From positions 2,852,001 through 2,916,000 of the forward strand of contig NZ_FSRM01000001.1 in assembly GCF_900141745.1 (NCBI RefSeq): a DNA stretch of 64,000 bases, in the 5' to 3' direction. A program made the translations under genes and the position numbers. The notes below the pieces were generated by a model. That model saw only the letters and a program-made list of their open reading frames with translations. It did not search any database and had not been told where the DNA came from. Positions 28,013 to 39,101 of this stretch are shown here, one piece after another. This DNA is from Paraburkholderia phenazinium (GTDB taxonomy: Bacteria > Pseudomonadota > Gammaproteobacteria > Burkholderiales > Burkholderiaceae). Each line of letters begins with the position of its first letter. Position 1 is the first letter of the stretch.

Positions 28013-29251
28013 ATGAGCGATTCAGCCTTCGATGCCAGTGGCGCATCCCTGCAGGCTTCCCTCCCCGCTTCCGCGTCCATCCCGGCTCGCCCGCTGCGCG
28101 ATTCGCGCGTGGACAGCGCCGGCAAGGAACACGTCATCGATGCCATGCGCGGCTTTGCCGCCTTGCTGGTCGCCTATTTTCATTGCCGCCAGGTGGCCTG
28201 GGTCGGCATGGAAAGCTTTCACCGGACTGTCGGCCATGCGCTGGGTTTCAGCTCCATCGCGGCCTATCTGACATTTCCGATCGCCTGGGGCTCGGCAGGC
28301 GTGCCGATTTTCTTCGTCATCAGCGGCTATTGCATTCATCGCGGCGGCGCGTTGCGTCTCGCGCAAAACCCGGTTTACCGGCTCGACACGGTCAATTTCT
28401 GGGCGCGCCGCTTTGCGCGGATCTACCCGGTGCTGCTGGCCGCGTTGCTGGTGACCTTCGCGCTCGACTGGTTCAGCTTCCAGTTGCCGCCCGTCAACCA
28501 CAAGTTGCGCGAGATCGGCCTGCAGGCGTTTCTCGTCAACCTGTTCTCGCTGCAAGGCGTAGCGGGCAAGACGTACGGCTCGAACGGCGCGCTGTGGACG
28601 CTTTCGCTCGAGGTGCAGTTCTACGTCATTTATCCGCTGCTGTTCGCGCTGCGGCGCCGGATCGGCATGACGCCGGTGCTGGCGCTGGTCGCGCTTGTCA
28701 ATATCGTGTCGGCGCTGGTGCTCGAGCGGCACGACCTGCAGTTCTTCACGTCGTACTGGTTCTCGTGGACACTCGGCGCCTGGATTGCCGACGCGCGGGC
28801 CCAGACGGGGGCCGCTGTGTCGCTCGACAAGCGGCCTGCCTCGAACTGGCTCTACGCGGTCGCGATGGGGTTCGTGGTGCTGGGCTGCGTCGCGTTTCAC
28901 TTCGGCCAGTACGGTGCGTTCCAGTTCTGGGCGCTCGGTTTCGCTTTCTACCTGTACAAGGCACTGGATCGGCAACGCGCTGTGGATACGCCCATTACGC
29001 GCGTGCTGTCGCGGTTCGGCGACTTCAGTTTCTCGCTCTACCTGATCCACTTGCCGATTTTCGTGCTGCTGTCGTCGCTGCTTTATCGCTCGGCGCTGCA
29101 ATTGTCGATCTGGCCGTCGTTCGGCTTCATGCTGGTGGCCGTGCCGGTTGCCTATGTGTTCTACCGTCTGGTCGAGCTGCCTGCGATGAAGTGGTCCGCG
29201 AGCCTCAAGCCGAAGAACAGGGGCAGTCGTGTTGCTACGCGGGCGGCGTGA
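28013..29251 (+). CDS. bceS: membrane acyltransferase, family 3 (BceS-like)
   Basis: A 412-residue integral-membrane O-acyltransferase of the OafA/YrhL-type family 3, with about 10 hydrophobic helices. Family blocks are HVIDAMRGFAALLVAYFHC, GSAGVPIFFVISGYCIH and WTLSLEVQFYVIYPLLFAL. It probably acetylates the exopolysaccharide repeat unit. In the bce-II gene order an acyltransferase sits between the bceR and bceT functions, which fits bceS, although the symbol rests on position. It is convergent with bceR. Confidence 0.85.
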   Translation: MSDSAFDASGASLQASLPASASIPARPLRDSRVDSAGKEHVIDAMRGFAALLVAYFHCRQVAWVGMESFHRTVGHALGFSSIAAYLTFPIAWGSAGVPIFFVISGYCIHRGGALRLAQNPVYRLDTVNFWARRFARIYPVLLAALLVTFALDWFSFQLPPVNHKLREIGLQAFLVNLFSLQGVAGKTYGSNGALWTLSLEVQFYVIYPLLFALRRRIGMTPVLALVALVNIVSALVLERHDLQFFTSYWFSWTLGAWIADARAQTGAAVSLDKRPASNWLYAVAMGFVVLGCVAFHFGQYGAFQFWALGFAFYLYKALDRQRAVDTPITRVLSRFGDFSFSLYLIHLPIFVLLSSLLYRSALQLSIWPSFGFMLVAVPVAYVFYRLVELPAMKWSASLKPKNRGSRVATRAA

Positions 29252-29387
29252 AATCGGCAGTGGCAGCCGCCCGTGATTCAATAGTGGCGGCCGCCGCCTA
29301 AGCGATACAGCGCAGGCTGCCGGTTGACCTGGCCCGCAGTAACGGCCCGATAGACCAGGCAACAGCAAATCGTCGGAACGCGCATGA

Positions 29388-29423
29388 CAGAAGGGCCGCA
29401 ACGTTGCCGTTGCGGCCCTTCTG
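29388..29423. terminator. perfect 16-bp stem between convergent genes
   Basis: CAGAAGGGCCGCAACG (29388-29403) is the exact reverse complement of 29408-29423, with a 4-base loop. It lies between the ends of the acyltransferase (+) and bceR (-) genes and probably acts in both directions. Neither side has a strong U tract. Confidence 0.6.
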
Positions 29424-29443
29424 CTTCGTCGAGCTTCGTAGCC

Positions 29444-31915
29444 TCAACCTCTCGTCTTGCCTCCTGCCACGTCCTTCAGAATCCGTTCGACGCCATTCAC
29501 ATAAGCCTTGGTGCCGAAGCGTCCCAACGCTGTCTGGTAGCCGTTCGTGACGAGCCGTTCGCGCAGTCCGTTATTGCTGCGCAACTCGGCAAGCACATCG
29601 GCCAGCGCGTTTGCATCGCCGGGCGTGCACAGCACGCCATTCACACCATCCTCGACGATTTCCAGCACGCCGCCGGCCCGCGCCGCCACAACGGGGCGCT
29701 GCGCCAGCATCCCTTCCACGATCACGCGGCCGAACGGCTCCGGCGTAATCGACGTATGGGCGATGGCGTCGACCGCACACATACAAGCCGCGATATCGTG
29801 CTGAAAGCCCAGAAAGTGCACCCGCGCGCCCAGTCCGTGCTCCGCGACGAATGCACGCAACTCCGCCTCGTAAGCGTCTTCGCCAAACAGCGGCGCCCCT
29901 ACCAGCACCGCATGCATGTGCGGATTGAGAACCATCGCTTCGAGCAGCACATGCTGGCCTTTCCAGCGCGCGAGACGGCTGAACGAGCCCACGAGGAACG
30001 CGTCCTGCGGCAGCTTCAGACGGGCACGCAGCGCCGCAACCGGCACGCCGCGCAGCGCGTCGAACGGTGCGGCCGAAATCCCGTTGAAGACCACGTCGAT
30101 GCGCTTCTCATCGAAACGCGTCAACTCGGCAAACGCACGCGCTGACGCGGCTGAATTGGCGATCACATGCGCGAGACCCAGCTTCGCGCACCACTTGATG
30201 ATGCTCAGTTGCTTGCCGCCAAAATGCTCGGGACTCACGATGTCGCGCAGGTGCCACACCACCGGGCGCCGTGCGAGCCGCCCCGCGAGCGCGCCGATCA
30301 CCATGGCGCGCTGCGTGTTCGCGTAGATCACATCGGCATGCTTCGCGCGAGCGACGGTGGCCTTCACCAGCCCAGCCACCCCTTTGATAGCACGTCCAAG
30401 CGGCGGCGTGCTGCCCTGCTTGCGCACCTCGCGCAGCGCACCGGAATCCAGTACCCGCACGTTCACGCCAGCCGTATCGAGCGCGGTGCGAAATGGCCCA
30501 TCGTCGAACAGCACGACTTCGATTCGCGATTTCAGCGCCTTGACGATCTCGAGCAGCGACAACTCGGCACCGCCGAGGACGCCGCTCTGATCGAGCGCCA
30601 GTATCCGTGGCGTTTTCCCGGCAGCGACTTCAGCAGCCGGTGGCGCAACATACGGCTCGTAAGCCGGCATCGTCGCACCGTGCAGGGCCGGCACGGCAGC
30701 TCGCACATGTGCGAAGAAACGCGAGCGGAAATGCGCGGCGGAGAAACGCTCCGCATTGGCACGGCAATCGGCAGCGGAAAAACGGCTTGCATGCGCGTCG
30801 AAATCCTCGACTGCGGCGATGATCGACTCGGCGCGCTGATCTTCGAAGAACATGCCGGTAGGCCGCGAGTTCGACAGATCGCGTACGGTCTCCAGCGCCC
30901 CGCCCTTGCCGTACGCGATCACCGGCGTGCCGCAGGCCTGCGCTTCGACCACCGAAATGCCGAAGTCTTCCTCGGCAGCGAACACGAACGCCTTGGCCCG
31001 CTGCATCTTTTCCTGCAGCACCTTGAATGGCTGGTAGCCCATGATCTCGACGTTAGGCCCCGCCTTCGCGCGCACCTTCTGCATATCGGGCCCGTCGCCG
31101 ATCACGACGAGACGCCGCTCCGGCATCCGCGCAAACGCTTCGACGATCAGATCGATCTTCTTGTACGGCACCATCCGCGATGCGGTCAGATAGAAATCTT
31201 CCTTCTGCTCGTGCAGTACGAAAGCTTCCACGTCCACCGGCGGGAAGATCACAGCCGCATCACGCTGATACACCTTGCGGATGCGCCGCGCGATGAATTG
31301 CGAGTTGGCGACAAAGGTGTCCACCGAATTCGATGTGCGGATATCCCAGTTGCGGATGTAGTGAAGAATCAGCCGAGCCAGCGCGGATTTAGGCCCGTTG
31401 GTCAGCTTCGATTGCTCCAGGTACTGATGCTGCAGATCCCACGCATAGCGGATCGGCGAATGCACGTAGCTGATATGCACCTGGTCCGGGCCGGTCAGCA
31501 CGCCCTTGGCGACCGCATGGCTGCTCGAGATCACCACGTCGTAAGCCGACACGTCGAGCTGCTCGATCGCGATCGGCATCAACGGCAAATACGTGCGGTA
31601 TTTGGTGCGCGCCTTCGGCAGCTTCTGGATAAACGAGGTCGTCACCGGCTTGCCGCGCAGGAAGCTGCGGTCCTCGAGGAAATCGACCACGCTGAACAGA
31701 TCCGCATCCGGAAAGCACGCCACGATCTGTTCGAGCACACGCTCGGCACCCGCGTAGGTGACGAGCCAGTCGTGCACGATCGCCACGCGTACGTGGCTGT
31801 TCGCGCGCGGCACACGTCGAGGCGGCGCGTGCTGTGCGGGCGGTGTGGCGACTTCGGCCAGCGCGCTGCGCTGGGTGGGCCGTATGACGGCTTCCTCTAG
31901 GACGTCCTGGTTCAT
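29444..31915 (-). CDS. bceR: double-domain GT4 glycosyltransferase (BceR-like)
   Basis: An 823-residue protein with two fused family-4 glycosyltransferase domains. The first (about residues 35-410) carries EDFGISVVEAQACGTPVIAY; the second (about 435-815) carries EPFGRVIVEGMLAQRPVVAA. These are the two EX7E donor-sugar sites. A two-domain GT next to Wzx is the hallmark of bceR in the cepacian bce-II set, where it adds two sugars of the repeat unit. The start at 31915 overlaps the bceQ stop by 4 bp (ATGA). Confidence 0.9.
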   Translation of the reverse strand: MNQDVLEEAVIRPTQRSALAEVATPPAQHAPPRRVPRANSHVRVAIVHDWLVTYAGAERVLEQIVACFPDADLFSVVDFLEDRSFLRGKPVTTSFIQKLPKARTKYRTYLPLMPIAIEQLDVSAYDVVISSSHAVAKGVLTGPDQVHISYVHSPIRYAWDLQHQYLEQSKLTNGPKSALARLILHYIRNWDIRTSNSVDTFVANSQFIARRIRKVYQRDAAVIFPPVDVEAFVLHEQKEDFYLTASRMVPYKKIDLIVEAFARMPERRLVVIGDGPDMQKVRAKAGPNVEIMGYQPFKVLQEKMQRAKAFVFAAEEDFGISVVEAQACGTPVIAYGKGGALETVRDLSNSRPTGMFFEDQRAESIIAAVEDFDAHASRFSAADCRANAERFSAAHFRSRFFAHVRAAVPALHGATMPAYEPYVAPPAAEVAAGKTPRILALDQSGVLGGAELSLLEIVKALKSRIEVVLFDDGPFRTALDTAGVNVRVLDSGALREVRKQGSTPPLGRAIKGVAGLVKATVARAKHADVIYANTQRAMVIGALAGRLARRPVVWHLRDIVSPEHFGGKQLSIIKWCAKLGLAHVIANSAASARAFAELTRFDEKRIDVVFNGISAAPFDALRGVPVAALRARLKLPQDAFLVGSFSRLARWKGQHVLLEAMVLNPHMHAVLVGAPLFGEDAYEAELRAFVAEHGLGARVHFLGFQHDIAACMCAVDAIAHTSITPEPFGRVIVEGMLAQRPVVAARAGGVLEIVEDGVNGVLCTPGDANALADVLAELRSNNGLRERLVTNGYQTALGRFGTKAYVNGVERILKDVAGGKTRG

Positions 31916-33378
31916 GCGCTTTTCCTCGGATTCAGTCGCAACAGCAGCGAACGCGCAAGATCGCGCAAGGCAGGCGTCGAGGTGATGGACCACGCCACGT
32001 TGACAGCCGCCACTACGGTGCCGGCGACGATCGCCAGCGAGAGACTAGGCACGGCGCCCGCAAGCCACAGGCTTGCCAGCAAGAACGCGAGATGGGGGAG
32101 CATGTCGAGCACGATCGGCCGGGCACGAACCGCCGACAGCCACAGCAGCACGCCGTAGTCGAGCAGCGCGCGGCCGCCGACGGCCACCGCCGCTCCCGTC
32201 AGACCGAAGTACTTGATGCCGAACCACAGGCCGGCGGCATAAACCGGCAATTCGAGCAGGCCGACGCGCGCCGCCACCGCCGGATTGACCTGCGACTGGA
32301 TCATGATGCGGCTCACGTTGGCCTGGCCGACCAGCCATACCGTGACAATCAGGATGCGGCCCACAGGGGCGGCGATCGTGGCAATCTCATTGCCGACCCA
32401 GATATGCAGGAATGGGCCGAGCACGAAAATCGCGCCCAGCGCAATCGGCGTAAAGGCGCCGTTGAGAAACTCGAGCGACTGTTGCGCAATCTGGTCCGCG
32501 TGATCGCGGCCGACGGCGGACAGACGCGGAAACAACGTGCGCCCCAACGCGGTGGGCACGATATTCAGGCGCGTCACGAGGTTCTGCGGCACCGTGTAGA
32601 AGGTCACGAAGCGAGCGCCGAGGGCGGTGCCGAGAAACACCTTGTCGAGCGTATCGGCCACCATAAAAGCGACGCTCGTCACCAGCATCCAGCCGCCGAA
32701 ATTGAACAGCCCCTTGGCCACACCGAGTTGCGGCGGCAGGATGCGCCGCAGATTCAGCACCTTCAAGGCAGAGCGTCCGAGCAGCAGCGCGGCGAACAGA
32801 CGCGCCACCACCGCGGCGGCCAGTACGTTCTGCAAGCTCGGCCCCATCCACCACGCCACACCTAAAGGCAGCAGCTGAAACGCGAAGGTGCCGAGCGTCT
32901 GGTTGGTGTTGTAGACGCCAAAGCGTTCGGCGCCGTTGATCGCGCCGCCAAACACCCACGAGAGGTTGGCAATCGGAATCGCAATCGCGAGCCACGGCAG
33001 CGCCATGTAGACCTCGTGCTGCAATGCCGGCGAAACTTTGCTGAAATAGGCGGTGTAGAGAAATGCGCCGAAATAAATGATCAGGCCGCCGATAATGCCC
33101 GTCACCAGATTCAGCCAGGTGGCACTCCAGAACACGCGCGCGCACTCGTCCGAGTCTTTCGAAGCGAGCGCCTTCGAGATATGGTTTTGCGCCGCCATGC
33201 TCATGCCGAGATCGAGAATCGAGAAATAGCCGATCAAGGTCCACACGAGGGCAATCACGCCATAGCGCTCAACGCCCAGCAGCCGGATATACGACGGCAC
33301 TGTCACGAGCGAAACGAAGGTCGGCAACACCAGGCCGAAAAAATTGATGCCTACGTTCTTGAGAATGCCTTTGTCCAT
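31912..33378 (-). CDS. bceQ: Wzx-type polysaccharide flippase (BceQ-like)
   Basis: A 488-residue inner-membrane protein with about 12-14 hydrophobic helices, of the Wzx/MATE-like oligosaccharide flippase group. It moves undecaprenyl-linked repeat units to the periplasmic face. The N-terminal GINFFGLVLPTFVSLVTVP and RYGVIALVWTLIGYF are typical. It is translationally coupled to bceR. AAGG precedes the ATG, and a 206-bp AT-rich gap upstream may hold its promoter. Confidence 0.9.
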   Translation of the reverse strand: MDKGILKNVGINFFGLVLPTFVSLVTVPSYIRLLGVERYGVIALVWTLIGYFSILDLGMSMAAQNHISKALASKDSDECARVFWSATWLNLVTGIIGGLIIYFGAFLYTAYFSKVSPALQHEVYMALPWLAIAIPIANLSWVFGGAINGAERFGVYNTNQTLGTFAFQLLPLGVAWWMGPSLQNVLAAAVVARLFAALLLGRSALKVLNLRRILPPQLGVAKGLFNFGGWMLVTSVAFMVADTLDKVFLGTALGARFVTFYTVPQNLVTRLNIVPTALGRTLFPRLSAVGRDHADQIAQQSLEFLNGAFTPIALGAIFVLGPFLHIWVGNEIATIAAPVGRILIVTVWLVGQANVSRIMIQSQVNPAVAARVGLLELPVYAAGLWFGIKYFGLTGAAVAVGGRALLDYGVLLWLSAVRARPIVLDMLPHLAFLLASLWLAGAVPSLSLAIVAGTVVAAVNVAWSITSTPALRDLARSLLLRLNPRKSA

Positions 33379-33584
33379 CGGATGCCTTTTGATTCAGCGA
33401 TGCAGCGTGCACCGCGATGCACGCGCCATAGAAAAGCCGCGCGATGCAAGCCCATGAAGTCTGCTTCGAGTAAAGCACGTTAAAAATGCGTGCCGTTCTC
33501 TATAAATCGACAGAAAAATAATTCGCCGCACGATGCATGTCATGCGTCGAAATGTGCGGCGCCGGAAAATAAATCAATCTGACA

Positions 33585-35780
33585 TCAAGACGGCTTCCAG
33601 CGGTACATCATCACCTTGCCGCGCGCATCCTCTTCCACGAACACGAGGTATTCGCCGTTGCTGCGCCGGTAGGCGCTCACGCCGTTCGGCACGTCGACCC
33701 AGCCCGAGGCCTTGCCCACCTCGGGCCCCGGCCGGATCACGCCGACTTCCTTGCCGCTGTCCTTGTCGAACACATGCACGGCGCCTACCGGTTCGACCGC
33801 GAACACGTATTGCCCTTCCACGGTGAGCCCGATGATCGTTGCGACCGGTTTGGCATGCGTTTCCCATGGCAGCGTGATCGAGTAACGCAGGACCGGCTTG
33901 CCGCTCGACCAGTTGTCGTAGCGCACCAGCACGCGGCCCACCTCTTTCCAGAAGGACCGATCGACGGGCATGTCGGCCGTATAGCCGGTCACATAGAGCG
34001 AGTCGGTCTGCGGCACGTACACCGCGCGGCGCAGTTCGGTGAACGGCTGCGGTACCGGATAGGTGGTCATGTCCGAATAGGAGTAGACCGGATTGCCCTT
34101 CGCATCGAGGCCGCCGAAGTGCAGCCGGTCGATGCCCTTGACCACGCTCGTGCGCCAGATGTCGCCGTTGCTGTCGACCCACCAGCCCCAGCCGCCGACG
34201 AGTCGCGTGCCGCTCGTGTTCGGCGTGAACTCGTCACTGTCGAATTTGCCGTTACCGTTCGTGTCGCGCCACATCCATTCGCCGCCGGGCGGTGCGTTCG
34301 GCACGCCCGCGACGCCACGCTCGCGGCCCGCAATGAAGCCCGAAGGAATCGCCGTCTCGCCGTCGTGCGCAGCATCGAAGCGGTAAATCTTCAGATGGTC
34401 CGCATACATGTCGGTCAGATAAAGAAACGTATGTCCCTTCAGTTGCCGGGCGATCGGCAAACCCGGCCACATGTCGGTATGAAAGACCGGATCGTCCGGG
34501 TATTTGAAGCGATTCGACAGGAAGCCTACGTATTTCCAGTCCTGTCCCGCAGGCTTCGAAAGATCGAGTTGAAAGCGCTTGTTGCCGGTGTAGACGCTGT
34601 CCGGGCGCGCTGGGTCCATCCACGCGCCATCGACGAATAGCAGCCCCTGCACCTGCCAAAGCTGCTTGCCATCCGGCGCGTAACTTTCGAGCGTGGCGCC
34701 GAGGCCCGCGCCAAGCGGCGCGAAATGCGGGCCCATGCCGTTGGTGGACACATAAACGTTGCCGCGCGCGTCGACCCCGACGCCGGTCAGTCCGTTAAAG
34801 CGCTGTGGCCCGGGCTGTCCTGCCACACCTGCGAAGATGCCGCCGCGTTCGCCGAGCGTGCCCGATGCCACGTAACGCCCACCCTCCTTGCTGAAGAACA
34901 GCACCTGCTGACGCGGACCGTTGTCGGCGACGAGCACGCGGCCTTGTGCGTCGAGTGCGACGTCGACCGGCACCGAATCGGCCGGCAATGGCAGTGTGTC
35001 GGAGAGAAGCTGGCCGCTCGCCGAGTAGTGCGCCACGTGTGGCGTGGCATCGGTGAGCGCGCCGCTTATCACCCACAGCGTGCCGTCAGCTGCGAGCGCC
35101 ATGTGCCCCGGCTCATGCACGGCCCACTGCGCTTTGCGTTGCATCGATTCGGCGTCGTAGACTTCGACGCGATTTTGCGTGGTGTTCGATACGTACAGCG
35201 TCGTGTCGTTGGCCGCGAGACCCTGGATGTCGGCCTTGGTGCCCGCGGGCACTTCGTTCACCACCAGAAAGCCTGCTGCCATTTGCGCGTGCGGGTCGGT
35301 CGCGCCATTGGGCAGCGTGGCCACCGGCTGAAACAGCGCGCTAAGCTTCGGATCTTCGATCTTGCGTCGCGAAATGCCGAACCACTGCTTGCCCTTTTGC
35401 GGCCAGATGCCCTGCCCGACCAGATGCCCCCTCTCGTTGCCAAGCGCAACAGCCATGAAGACATAATGCTGGTTCACCGCAATCGCATTACCGCCGCCTG
35501 CACCCCAGCCGTGCGTGCCGCCGGCGAATCCAAGCATCTTGCCGTTCTGATAGGTACTCGCCTCGGCGCCGCTCTCGTCCCATGGAGCGTTGGTGTAGAC
35601 CTTGCCGTCCGGCGACACCGCGATCGCCGTGATATTGATCTGCGTCCACGTGCCGTCGCCAAAACCGAAGGTATTGCCGATCCAGGAGGTCTTCGCGTTC
35701 AGCACCGTTTCGGCTGAGGCAACGCAAGCTGCAAAAGAAAGCCAGACAACCAGCAGTTTCGCGAAGCTGAGACGAGCCAA
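33585..35780 (-). CDS. secreted beta-propeller protein of the EPS locus
   Basis: A 731-residue protein with a signal peptide (MARLSFAKLLVVWLSFAACV, cleavage near SAE). The rest is a run of beta-propeller units of the NHL/SMP-30 type, such as VAVSPDGKVYTNAPWDESG (with the opening I/V variable), VALDAQGRVLVADNGPRQQ and GVGVDARGNVYVSTNGMG. It is probably periplasmic or extracellular. It shares architecture and C-terminal end (GEYLVF...MMYRWKPS) with the protein at 41336-43252. It lies between the Wzx gene and the divergent acyltransferase. The family function is unknown; EPS binding, modification or cleavage are possibilities only. Confidence 0.82.
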   Translation of the reverse strand: MARLSFAKLLVVWLSFAACVASAETVLNAKTSWIGNTFGFGDGTWTQINITAIAVSPDGKVYTNAPWDESGAEASTYQNGKMLGFAGGTHGWGAGGGNAIAVNQHYVFMAVALGNERGHLVGQGIWPQKGKQWFGISRRKIEDPKLSALFQPVATLPNGATDPHAQMAAGFLVVNEVPAGTKADIQGLAANDTTLYVSNTTQNRVEVYDAESMQRKAQWAVHEPGHMALAADGTLWVISGALTDATPHVAHYSASGQLLSDTLPLPADSVPVDVALDAQGRVLVADNGPRQQVLFFSKEGGRYVASGTLGERGGIFAGVAGQPGPQRFNGLTGVGVDARGNVYVSTNGMGPHFAPLGAGLGATLESYAPDGKQLWQVQGLLFVDGAWMDPARPDSVYTGNKRFQLDLSKPAGQDWKYVGFLSNRFKYPDDPVFHTDMWPGLPIARQLKGHTFLYLTDMYADHLKIYRFDAAHDGETAIPSGFIAGRERGVAGVPNAPPGGEWMWRDTNGNGKFDSDEFTPNTSGTRLVGGWGWWVDSNGDIWRTSVVKGIDRLHFGGLDAKGNPVYSYSDMTTYPVPQPFTELRRAVYVPQTDSLYVTGYTADMPVDRSFWKEVGRVLVRYDNWSSGKPVLRYSITLPWETHAKPVATIIGLTVEGQYVFAVEPVGAVHVFDKDSGKEVGVIRPGPEVGKASGWVDVPNGVSAYRRSNGEYLVFVEEDARGKVMMYRWKPS

Positions 35781-36096
35781 GGTGTTCCTCCAGTCAAGGG
35801 TTACCGGGCCACATTACCTGCTAACCGCGCCGCGAAGAAATTCGAAAATAATTCAAAAATATTCACCGGAATGCGGTAAATAAAGGCAAATAAAGATTTG
35901 AACTTTTGAAAGCATCATTCTGGTTTTTCAATCCGCCGGTTCTTTTCATTCCCGTTTTTTCATCAATTTCTTTTCCTTAGAATGAATCCCACTTCCGTGG
36001 CCTGCGCCGTTCGCAGCTGAATCAGGCCGGCAACGCAATGCCCATGCCGCGAACGAGTTCGCCTCACGCCCACCCGATGCCCACCATGGACGGTTC
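35781..36096. promoter_or_regulatory. AT-rich divergent promoter region
   Basis: A 316-bp gap between the leftward propeller gene and the rightward acyltransferase gene. The section from about 35840 to 35990 is rich in A and T runs against a GC-rich background and must hold two divergent promoters. I cannot pick a definite -35/-10 pair. Confidence 0.45.
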
Positions 36097-37188
36097 ATGA
36101 CAGTTAGCACCCTGGCTGCCCCGCCTTCTCCTTCTCACTCGCGCCGCATCCTGCAGCTCGACGGCCTGCGCGCGATCGCCGTGCTGGCGGTGTTCGCGCA
36201 GCACGCGCTAAAGGCGCCGCTGTGGATGGGCGTCGATCTGTTTTTTGTCTTGAGCGGCTTTCTGATCACCGGCATCCTGCTGGATCGTAAGGCGCGCGGG
36301 CAATCGTATTTCGGCTATTTCTATGCTCGCCGCGCGCGCCGCATTCTGCCGCCGTATCTGCTGCTGATGGTGGCGTCCTCATTGCTGTTCGGCTTCGGCT
36401 GGGCGAAGCATTGGGAGTGGTACGCGTTCTTTGCCACCAACATCGGCGATGCGCTCGGCCAGAGCGGTCATGACAGCCTGAACGTGCTGTGGTCGCTCGC
36501 CGTCGAAGAGCAGTTCTACATTGTCTGGCCCTTCGTGATCCTGTTGCTGCCCGAACGCGCCCTTGCGTGGGTCGCCGCTGCGTTGATCGTTGCCGTGCCG
36601 GTGCTGCGTGCCGTGGCGACGCCGTGGTTCGATTCGTTCTGGCCGATCTATTACCTCACACCGTTCCGCATGGATCTGCTGGCGGCCGGCGCGCTGCTGG
36701 CGGTGGCCGTGCGGCGCAACCCCAACGCATTGCAACCGTTCCGGCCGCTCGCCATGCTCGGCTTCTTCGCTGCGCTGGCCGTGCTGGCGTGGCTACATAT
36801 CCACTATCCGCGCTTTCGCGCCGAAAACACGCCGCTTTCGAATGCGGCGCTCTACAGCGTTTCGTTGGTCCTGTGCACATCGGTCGTTGTCATCGCCTTG
36901 CAAAGCCAGGGCATCGTCAAGCGCCTCCTGTGCAATCCGGTGCTGGTCTACATCGGTACGATCAGCTACACGATCTATCTGATCCACCTGAGCATCCTGT
37001 ACACGCTGTGGCCATTGCATATGAGCCGTTATGTCACCGCCGCGCTTGCGCTGGCTATCACGCTCGCCTATGCCAGCGTGACGTGGTTCGCTTTCGAGCG
37101 GCGTCTGATTCATGGTCCGGCCTCTCGTGCGCAGCGCGCCGGGGCTACGTTGGGCAGCGCGTCGCGAGCGCCGCAGTCGCGCGCATGA
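36097..37188 (+). CDS. bceO: membrane acyltransferase, family 3 (BceO-like)
   Basis: A 363-residue integral-membrane O-acyltransferase. Diagnostic blocks are LDGLRAIAVLAVFAQH near residue 21, GVDLFFVLSGFLITGILL, RRARRILPPYLLL and LWSLAVEEQFYIVWP. It probably transfers an acetyl group to the polysaccharide repeat. It precedes an SGNH hydrolase gene with a 4-bp ATGA overlap and the GDP-mannose dehydratase gene, matching the bce-II acyltransferase bceO; the symbol rests on position. Confidence 0.85.
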   Translation: MTVSTLAAPPSPSHSRRILQLDGLRAIAVLAVFAQHALKAPLWMGVDLFFVLSGFLITGILLDRKARGQSYFGYFYARRARRILPPYLLLMVASSLLFGFGWAKHWEWYAFFATNIGDALGQSGHDSLNVLWSLAVEEQFYIVWPFVILLLPERALAWVAAALIVAVPVLRAVATPWFDSFWPIYYLTPFRMDLLAAGALLAVAVRRNPNALQPFRPLAMLGFFAALAVLAWLHIHYPRFRAENTPLSNAALYSVSLVLCTSVVVIALQSQGIVKRLLCNPVLVYIGTISYTIYLIHLSILYTLWPLHMSRYVTAALALAITLAYASVTWFAFERRLIHGPASRAQRAGATLGSASRAPQSRA

Positions 37189-37931
37189 AGTTCCTCGGCA
37201 AACTTCGCGGCGCCGCGGGCGCCCTGGCGATGGCTGCGGCATGCGGCCAGGCCAGTGCGGACGGAGCGCCGATGCAGCGCGCGAACGAGCCGCCTCGTGC
37301 CGGGACGTCTGCGCAGGTCGTGGTCGAAGCCTACGGCGATTCGACCACGCTCGGCATCTCCTGCAGCGAGGGTCATTGCTTCCCTCGCCCACAGAACGCG
37401 GTGGCTTATCTGCAGGATGCCTTGCATGCCAGCTTCGGCGAACGCGTGAGTGTCGTCAATCTCGGCGTGGGCGGCACGATGGCCTACCAGTTGCGCGACG
37501 GCATGGGCCGCGGCGTGCCGCCGTGGGCACAACGGCTTGCGGCGTCCAACGCGCAGATCGTCACGATCAACTACGGCATCAACGAGGTGATGCATAACCA
37601 GACGCCCGAACAGTTCTACGAAGCGGAAACCGCGCTGGTGAAAACCGCGCTCGCGCTTGGCAAAGAGCCTGTGTTGCAGACATCGAATCCGATGCCCGAT
37701 GGCCGGCTCAATGCCCGCCTTGGTGCGATGGTGGCGATGACCCGCCGGGTCGCGGCCGAGCAGCACGTGCCGCTCGTCGATCAGTACGCGTACATCGAGG
37801 CGTTGCCGGGCTGGCAAACCATGATGTCCGACGGTGCGCATCCGAAGCCTGAGTTGTACCGGCTGAAAGCCGAACAGGACTTTCGCGTAGTCGATCCGCT
37901 GGTGCAGCGGTTACTGGCCGGCTCGTCGTAG
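37185..37931 (+). CDS. secreted SGNH/GDSL hydrolase
   Basis: A 248-residue protein with an N-terminal signal peptide (KLRGAAGALAMAAACGQASA) followed by an SGNH-hydrolase fold. Block I is VEAYGDSTTLG with the nucleophilic serine, block II-like glycine is in LGVGGTMAYQ, block III is YGINE, and block V is MSDGAHPK with the catalytic Asp-His pair. It is translationally coupled to the acyltransferase gene. A periplasmic esterase or acyl-transfer role on the polysaccharide is likely. I do not recall an SGNH enzyme in the standard cepacian set. Confidence 0.85.
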   Translation: MKFLGKLRGAAGALAMAAACGQASADGAPMQRANEPPRAGTSAQVVVEAYGDSTTLGISCSEGHCFPRPQNAVAYLQDALHASFGERVSVVNLGVGGTMAYQLRDGMGRGVPPWAQRLAASNAQIVTINYGINEVMHNQTPEQFYEAETALVKTALALGKEPVLQTSNPMPDGRLNARLGAMVAMTRRVAAEQHVPLVDQYAYIEALPGWQTMMSDGAHPKPELYRLKAEQDFRVVDPLVQRLLAGSS

Positions 37932-37968
37932 CAGATAGCGCCATCACCTGATCTTCCGATTTTTTTAA

Positions 37969-39030
<1,062 letters not shown>

Positions 39031-39101
39031 CGTTGCTGCTTTTCGCTCACGCGGTGGTGTTTGAGGAGGCGCCGCGCGAGCTTTTGTTCAGCTTTAATCC
39101 T

